NCBI GenBank assembly: GCA_023213315.1
Contig: JAKCPI010015814.1
Location: forward strand, 243,292 to 307,291
Reading direction: 5' to 3'
Origin: Euborellia annulipes
Taxonomy: Eukaryota > Arthropoda > Insecta > Dermaptera > Anisolabididae
Length of the DNA stretch: 64,000 nucleotides
The notes under the pieces were generated by a model. That model was given only the letters and a program-made list of their open reading frames with translations. It ran no database searches and was not told the DNA's origin. Numbering within the stretch: the first letter of the stretch is position 1; each line of letters starts with the position of its first letter. The translations under genes were made by a program, and so were the position numbers. Below, in pieces: positions 58,752 through 64,000 of the stretch.

Positions 58752-59683
58752 TTACTTTCTCTTACCTATGTATATATGTAATATATATATAGAGAGAAAG
58801 TATTGGATTCATGTCAAAAATTCGATGTCGAGATTTTGATGGATCTTCACGTTTTGAGGTCCCCTGAATCCAAAAAAGTGGTTTTCGCGACATGGTCTGT
58901 CTGTGGGTGGGTGGGTGGGTGGGTGGGTGTGTGTGAGGGTGTGTGTTCAATTTTAAGGATGAAGGAATTGAGCTACGAGGTTGAAATTTTATATTTAAGT
59001 TAAACACCCCCCGGGACCGGAAAAATAAGCTTTTAATCAAAATCGGCCAAAGATTACTAGTACTTTACTGATGTACTTTTTCAGTTTTTTTCGATTTTCT
59101 CAAAATTTGCTCCAACGATTTTTTTTTAAATTCAAAAATCAATTATTTTTTAGATGCTCTTTCAAATGTATATTCTCATTTTGCAATTGAAATCTTCTGA
59201 AGACCACTTTACTCTTGTATTTCATAGGGAAGATAGGAGAAATGGTTGCCATGGTAACAAAATATAAATATTTTCCCATACTTATAAATTTTACATCTCC
59301 TCATATACCAAACGTCGCGGGTTCGGACCCCAGGCAGTCCGATGATTTTATTTAAGCCATTTGGATACCAGATGACTTAAATAAAAATGCCTGGACCCTA
59401 ATATATATAAATTCATAAATAACGGTTATCGTAAATGTCTTATATGGCCTGAGCTGCCGAAAAGACAGTGTGAAGTGTGTGTGAGTGTGAGTGTGAATGA
59501 GAAAAAAGTGTGAATGTTTTTTTTTCAAAAAAAATTTTACATCTGAATTCATATGTTCCGTACTGTCGGGAACTAAATATATGTCGACACAAAAAATCTG
59601 GTGTGACAAGCACAGAACACAACTTTCGATTACCGAAGGTAAGAGAAAGTTGTGTGCTGTGCGCCAGTCACACCAGATTTTTC
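58752..59683 (+). mobile_element. AB element, copy 9, with nested SINE C
   Basis: Starts TTTACTTTCTCTTACC; GGGT microsatellite 58903-58940; SINE C 59299-59527; hairpin 59590-59683. Nearly an inverted copy of 56683-57365. Confidence 0.87.
59299..59527 (+). repeat. tRNA-derived SINE (family C), 5'-truncated, in AB copy 9
   Basis: Begins in the head (CTCATATACCAAACGTC), B box GGGTTCGGACCCC at about 59318-59330, tail GTGTGAATGAGAAAAAAG. Flanked by AATTTTACATCT on both sides (left ending near 59298, right ending near 59544), a clear target duplication. Confidence 0.87.
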
Positions 59684-60224
59684 TCTATCAAGTCCTTTTC
59701 TTAACTAACAATTTTATACACTTTGATCAACGATAGGTGGGAGGGAGTTTGATGAAAAGCAAAGAAAAAAAATGTTGCGTTTACTTTATTTCTTGATGGT
59801 TATAATCTAATTATAATTTCATAATTAAAATAAATAAATCTTTCCGCTTTTCACTCGTACAATCACCCTTTTTCCATTTCTGGAGCAGGCAGGATTAGTT
59901 TTAAATTATTTATAAAGTTTAAGGTATTCAAATATTGCCATTGTCTCCATCTCCGTTATTGTAAAAAATTATCTTGGGAAAAATTTTTTCTTCCTGCTTC
60001 AGTTTTTAAATCTTCATATTTATTATACAAATGAAAATCAGATACCAGCTCTTTGAGTGATAAGTGACTTTTTTTAAAATTAAAATAAATATAAAATTTA
60101 TTTTTTTGTCCTGAGAATTCTGAAAAAAAAGCTTCATTTGTAGTTATTCACGGAAGCAAACTTTTTTTTGATGATAGAGAAACCCCCAAGCTAACCCCCT
60201 GAACTAATTAAATAGTTTTCAAAT

Positions 60225-60470
60225 TCTATTTTTTTACACATAGAACTAGCAGCAAAAAAGTTGCCACTGTATATAATAGTAAAAATCTGTCCACACATAC
60301 AGACACCCCCCCCCCCCCACACCAATTTGGGGCCCCCTCTTTTTGGGCTCCGGGGCCCCCAAAAACAATAACCCCCAACAAACCCCCACACCAAATTTTT
60401 TTATATTGCCCAAATTCCCTCTCTTTATATATATAACATATATACATAGGGGAGAGGGAGTAAAAATTCA
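60225..60470 (-). mobile_element. AB element, copy 10, highly diverged
   Basis: ACACATACAGACACCCCC, CCCTCTTTTTGGGCTCCGGG and ACATAGGGGAGAGGGAGTA correspond to the microsatellite end of AB, with many substitutions to C. Confidence 0.6.
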
Positions 60471-60524
60471 ATAATTTAAGCATTTATTTTTTATTTAAAA
60501 AAATATAAATATATATAATTAAAC

Positions 60525-60685
60525 CCTTGACCTAGGGCGAGTTAGAGCATCAGCTTCTAGTGCCAAAGGTCGAGGATTCGCATCCCGTCCAAGGCTAAAA
60601 AATTTATTTAAATTAAATTGTATACGGATGGGGCCTAAAAAGCTTCAGATGCGGAAAGACACCTTAAATAAATTTAAAAAAATAT
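60525..60685 (+). repeat. tRNA-derived SINE (family D), plus-strand copy
   Basis: Head with GCGAGTTAGAGCATCAG and B box AGGATTCGCATCCCG, then GGATGGGGCCTAAAAAGCTT and GATGCGGAAAGACACC as tail. Confidence 0.72.
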
Positions 60686-61559
60686 AATTCAATAAAGAAT
60701 TTTTAATTCAATCATTAGAACTGATCAGCATATAATCCTGATCTATTTAAACATCAAAGGAATGAAATTTCATGACGTATAAAATGATGTCTAACCTTAC
60801 TAGAAACAAAAGATGTTTTAAAAATTGTAACATAAAAAAAAACATTTTACTACTACTACCATAATAAATGCTTAAATTTTTTGAATTTTACTATTATTTT
60901 ATCGTTATTATAAACAGCTGTATATTTAATTCTACTAGTACTCAATAAGTGTATAAACCTGGGAATCGTAGATAGGAAGATAAAATTTACGAAAATCCAA
61001 AGATCATGGGCTACGTGTCTGGTTGTTTTTTACTATATTTTATAAATTTCTGACAATCTCTATCAGAATTTTCATTTATGCACTGAAGATGGGATCGAAT
61101 TATTTGCAATAAATTGAAGTAGTGAGAGAGAAGAAGAGGCTGGTTTTATTATCTTTATCTTCCTATTTTTATTATTAATTACAATTATAGAGGGTGGTGG
61201 CTTTGTTACCGCACTCTGTATATTTTTAAATTTGTAAAACAGCCCTAATCCTTAGATTTTTCTTGTATAAAATTTTTTTTATTTATTTAAAATCTTGATT
61301 TAACTAATTTACATCTCATAATGTACTACACTATACTATTCTCTTAAGTTTAGACAAGTTACCTTTTATGTCAAGTAAGTAAAATAATATTTGTTTAGAT
61401 AATAGATAAAAAAAAAAAGAAAATAGAACGAGAATACAAATAACGTTAAAGTGGTTGTTTATCTCTGAATTGAAATGTTGAGGGACACTTCTTTTCTTCT
61501 TCGGTATTTTATTTTCCTCTTTTTGATAGAATCCTTGACAGATGTTCATTTGGAGTGTA

Positions 61560-61960
61560 CTTGGCGTTCGTACGTATGTTCAAAGCGAGCGCTTCGCGGT
61601 TCATTTGAATAATCTTTTAATTATTTTTTTTTCGGGCGCTTCTTGAGCCTCCTTTGGCCTCTTCTTATCAAAGGGGCTCATTAATTGATTTGATTGAAGA
61701 GGCGGCTGCGGTGTCTCTTGACCATCGCCACCCGAAGGGTACAAGAGCCCTCTGAAGATGTCCTCGAGGACGACGATAAACGTTGGTGCTAGATGGCCAC
61801 TCACATGGTCCTTTAGGCCCTCATTGATTCCGCATTCAAACCTCTCTCTCTCTCTCTTAATCATTCTTTAGATAGGAATAACCAAAGAGGGGGTTGATGA
61901 GCCATTGATGGTTTGCATCGACCTTTGCTGCCCGCAAAAAAAAGGGGAGCATCTCTTCCG
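61560..61960. promoter_or_regulatory. Unique GC-richer island, candidate regulatory element
   Basis: Contains GGGGCTCATTAATTGATTTG, GAAGAGGCGGCTGCGGTG and CCATTGATGG. A minus ORF of 87 codons (start GA-rich, then LKDHVSGHLAPTFIVVLEDI) spans it; no known domain. Could be an exon, but the GA-repeat at its start argues against that. Confidence 0.3.
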
Positions 61961-62809
61961 TTTTTAAAGAGTTTGTTTAAAATCTTTTAACAAATGTTCG
62001 AATATTAAAAAAAAAGATTGGAAATCTTTATTTCATTTCAAGTGTTGAGTCAGAAGAAATCAATTTTTTTAAGTATCTGGAATGTTTTATAGGTCAAGTA
62101 TAAAAATAAACTCGGAATTTTATTAAAATTTTATCGAAAATATGATTATACATTTATCACATTGATTTTATAAAGATTATTGAAGATATAAATGTCATAT
62201 ACCGGAATATTAATATATAGGGCCTAAAATAAATAAAAAAATTTTATTTAATTGTTAATCGTCAAAGTTCAAATCTAATTCAAAAATTAAAAAAATAATC
62301 GCATAAATTCGCAACTTTTTTCGCTCTATGACTTCGAAATAAAAAATAATGAGTTTTTTCGGCCCACCCTAATATATACAGTATTTATGGATCAAAACTA
62401 CAAAATATAATTATTGTACATCTCAGAAAGTTTAAATTTAAAAGTATTGTATTTTGATCTTGATGGCTCACAAAGAGAAGTCCTCAGCGACATATATTAT
62501 TATTTCCTATATATGTTTATTTTTTATTTCGAGAAGGGGGGGGGAGGTTAGAACACTCCCCCTGGCTATGTTAATAGCAATCAGAGACTAAAATTAAAAT
62601 TTTATTTGATAAATAATTTTAATAATAAAAATATTTATTATTAATAAATAAAAATTCTTTATTTGATGGCCACATTTATTTCTTGGTTAAAAAAAAAGAA
62701 TCAAGAGAATAAATAGCACATTGAAAATTGAAAGAATATTATTCTTTTTTTGATCCTCTTCACTTTTCACGTTCAAGTAGATTTATTTATTTTGATAATT
62801 TGGAAGATT

Positions 62810-63050
62810 CAAGTACGATTCTACTACGTCTTGATTTCCTTTTCATTAGATAAGTTGAGTCTGGTGGCGGTCATTTCGGTGTCCCATTTGCCGACCCCAT
62901 CCTCATTCTCGTCCTCGTCGTAGCTCTTCTTTCAAGGGTCTCTTGGAGCCAAGCGCTCTTCGCCATCTCTTACCTCGATGTATCGGCTTCACTCGGTTGT
63001 ATAATTGCCCCATTTACCTCAAGTTATTCGCTATTTATTATACGACCCGA
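62810..63050. promoter_or_regulatory. Unique GC-rich island
   Basis: GTGGCGGTCATTTCGGTGTC, CATCCTCATTCTCGTCCTCG and CATTTACCTCAAGTTATTC. Repeat-free, no convincing exon. CTCAAGT is close to an NK2 site. Confidence 0.3.
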
Positions 63051-63169
63051 AAACCTCAAATACTTTCATTTCAATCAATTTTTGGTTATAAAAAAAATGA
63101 AATTAATTCAAAATTTATATAAAATAAGTTAGTTTTAAATTCCAATTTCTCTTGACTATAATTATATAT

Positions 63170-63365
63170 GTTAGAAGAAGCAAGTGGCTAAGCGGTTGAT
63201 TACGAAGACCGAAGTCTCAACACGGCTCGGGTTCGGATCCAGCTTGCCGCAAATAATTATATTCTAACATTTGCCGAAGTTTCTTCATAGAGTGGAAAGT
63301 GGAAAAGATCTCACTCCACAGGCACAAAGGGCCCAATTTGGTGTGGTCAAAGTGCTTTAACACAT
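63170..63365 (+). repeat. tRNA-derived SINE (family E)
   Basis: A-box-like AGTGGCTAAGCGGTTGA (about 63183) and B-box-like GGGTTCGGATCCAGC (about 63229), with 5' GCAAG pairing to 3' CTTGC. The anticodon arm is too short for a functional tRNA. The tail continues to about 63365. Only copy in the window. Confidence 0.7.
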
Positions 63366-63420
63366 TAAATATGTTATTATGGTCCTAGGATATTATAAAT
63401 TCAAGTATTAAACTATATTA

Positions 63421-63838
63421 AATATTAATTCTAAGGATAGTCGGCCAAAAAATAAATACTTCTGCGTATTATCCGTTTATTTGTAAATATTTCGATCCCA
63501 TTGATATGGAATCATCTTCAGTACAGCTAACAGATGTTTTGCAAATCGTTACTTTCTCCCAGTTAATATGACAAAATAGCTGAGCATTCCATGAAATGCA
63601 ATTTTTATAATTTGTTATAAAATTTTTTTTATATTTTGTTATAAAAATTGCATTGATGGAATGCTGAGCTATTTTGTCATATTGGATTGGAGAAATTCAC
63701 GATTTACTAAACATCTGTTGATTGTACTGAAGATGATTCCATATCACTGGGATCGAAATATTTACAAATAAACGTATAATACGCACAAGTATTTATTTTT
63801 TTGGCCAACTGTCCATAGAATTAATATTTTATTTTTCT
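63421..63838. mobile_element. Large foldback with about 190-bp arms
   Basis: AATATTAATTCTAAGGATAG ... mirrored by CTGTCCATAGAATTAATATT. Motif CTGAAGATG, stem ATTCC, loop, GGGAT, CGAAATATTTAC at 63727-63763 (+) and inverted at about 63485-63521. Confidence 0.88.
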
Positions 63839-63966
63839 TACAGCCATCTACAAACAATTAAAGTATAGATAAATTAATTTAAACACAGACCAAGAAACAA
63901 AAAAAATTAATGGGACTAAACTGTTTTATTTCATTTTTGTTTAATCATATAGACAAGATAGAGGAT

Positions 63967-64000
63967 AAATGGACCGTTTATTTTGAAAGTGATCTAAGTC
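63967..64000 (+). mobile_element. End of another family T element (cut by window edge)
   Basis: AAATGGACCGTTTATTTTGA followed by AAGTGATCTAAGTC matches the inverted ends at 47461 and 49186 with two differences. Confidence 0.65.

Noticed and set aside
63176..63251. tRNA gene (Ser/Leu-like)
   Set aside because: A and B boxes are good but the anticodon arm has too short a loop and a SINE tail follows.

Overview
The window is animal nuclear DNA: AT-rich, full of spliceosomal introns, and about half covered by interspersed repeats (tRNA-derived SINEs, foldback MITEs, hAT-, pogo/Tigger-, piggyBac- and mariner-like short elements, and a LINE 3' end). No prokaryotic feature is present. The one confidently identified gene is the nuclear 5'-3' exoribonuclease Xrn2/Rat1. 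The host is probably an invertebrate, perhaps an arthropod, but I cannot place it further from sequence alone.

Layout. 1-232: a probable coding exon on the minus strand of an unrecognised gene that runs off the left edge. 233-1917: repeats and the Xrn2 upstream region. 1918-31453 (+): Xrn2 in 19 exons, with all GT-AG junctions and phases joining into one 881-residue frame. The catalytic half (exons 1-7) is interrupted by repeat-filled introns 4-7. Exons 8-18 are fairly compact up to 17.5 kb. A 13.9 kb last intron then leads to a 14-codon terminal exon followed at once by an AATAAA signal. 31.5-64 kb: no recognised gene. It consists of AT-rich DNA, many transposon copies, and a series of 150-400 bp GC-richer, non-repetitive islands.

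How it fits together. Xrn2 is a housekeeping enzyme (nuclear RNA decay, transcription termination), yet its last intron and the 32 kb downstream are dotted with unique islands containing homeodomain-like (TAATTA, GGATTA) and NK2-like (CACTTGA) words. In human, XRN2 lies next to NKX2-4/NKX2-2. My main hypothesis is therefore that Xrn2 is a bystander gene whose last intron and 3' flank carry regulatory DNA of a developmental neighbour outside the window. The other notable signal is a group of otherwise different foldback elements that share a motif, CTGARGATG - short stem-loop - CGAAA. The stem changes between families while pairing is kept, which suggests an RNA-level function. A separate roughly 0.7-1 kb element (called AB here) has a terminal hairpin with a TTCG loop. 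It occurs about ten times and records several nested SINE insertions, with empty sites visible in sister copies.
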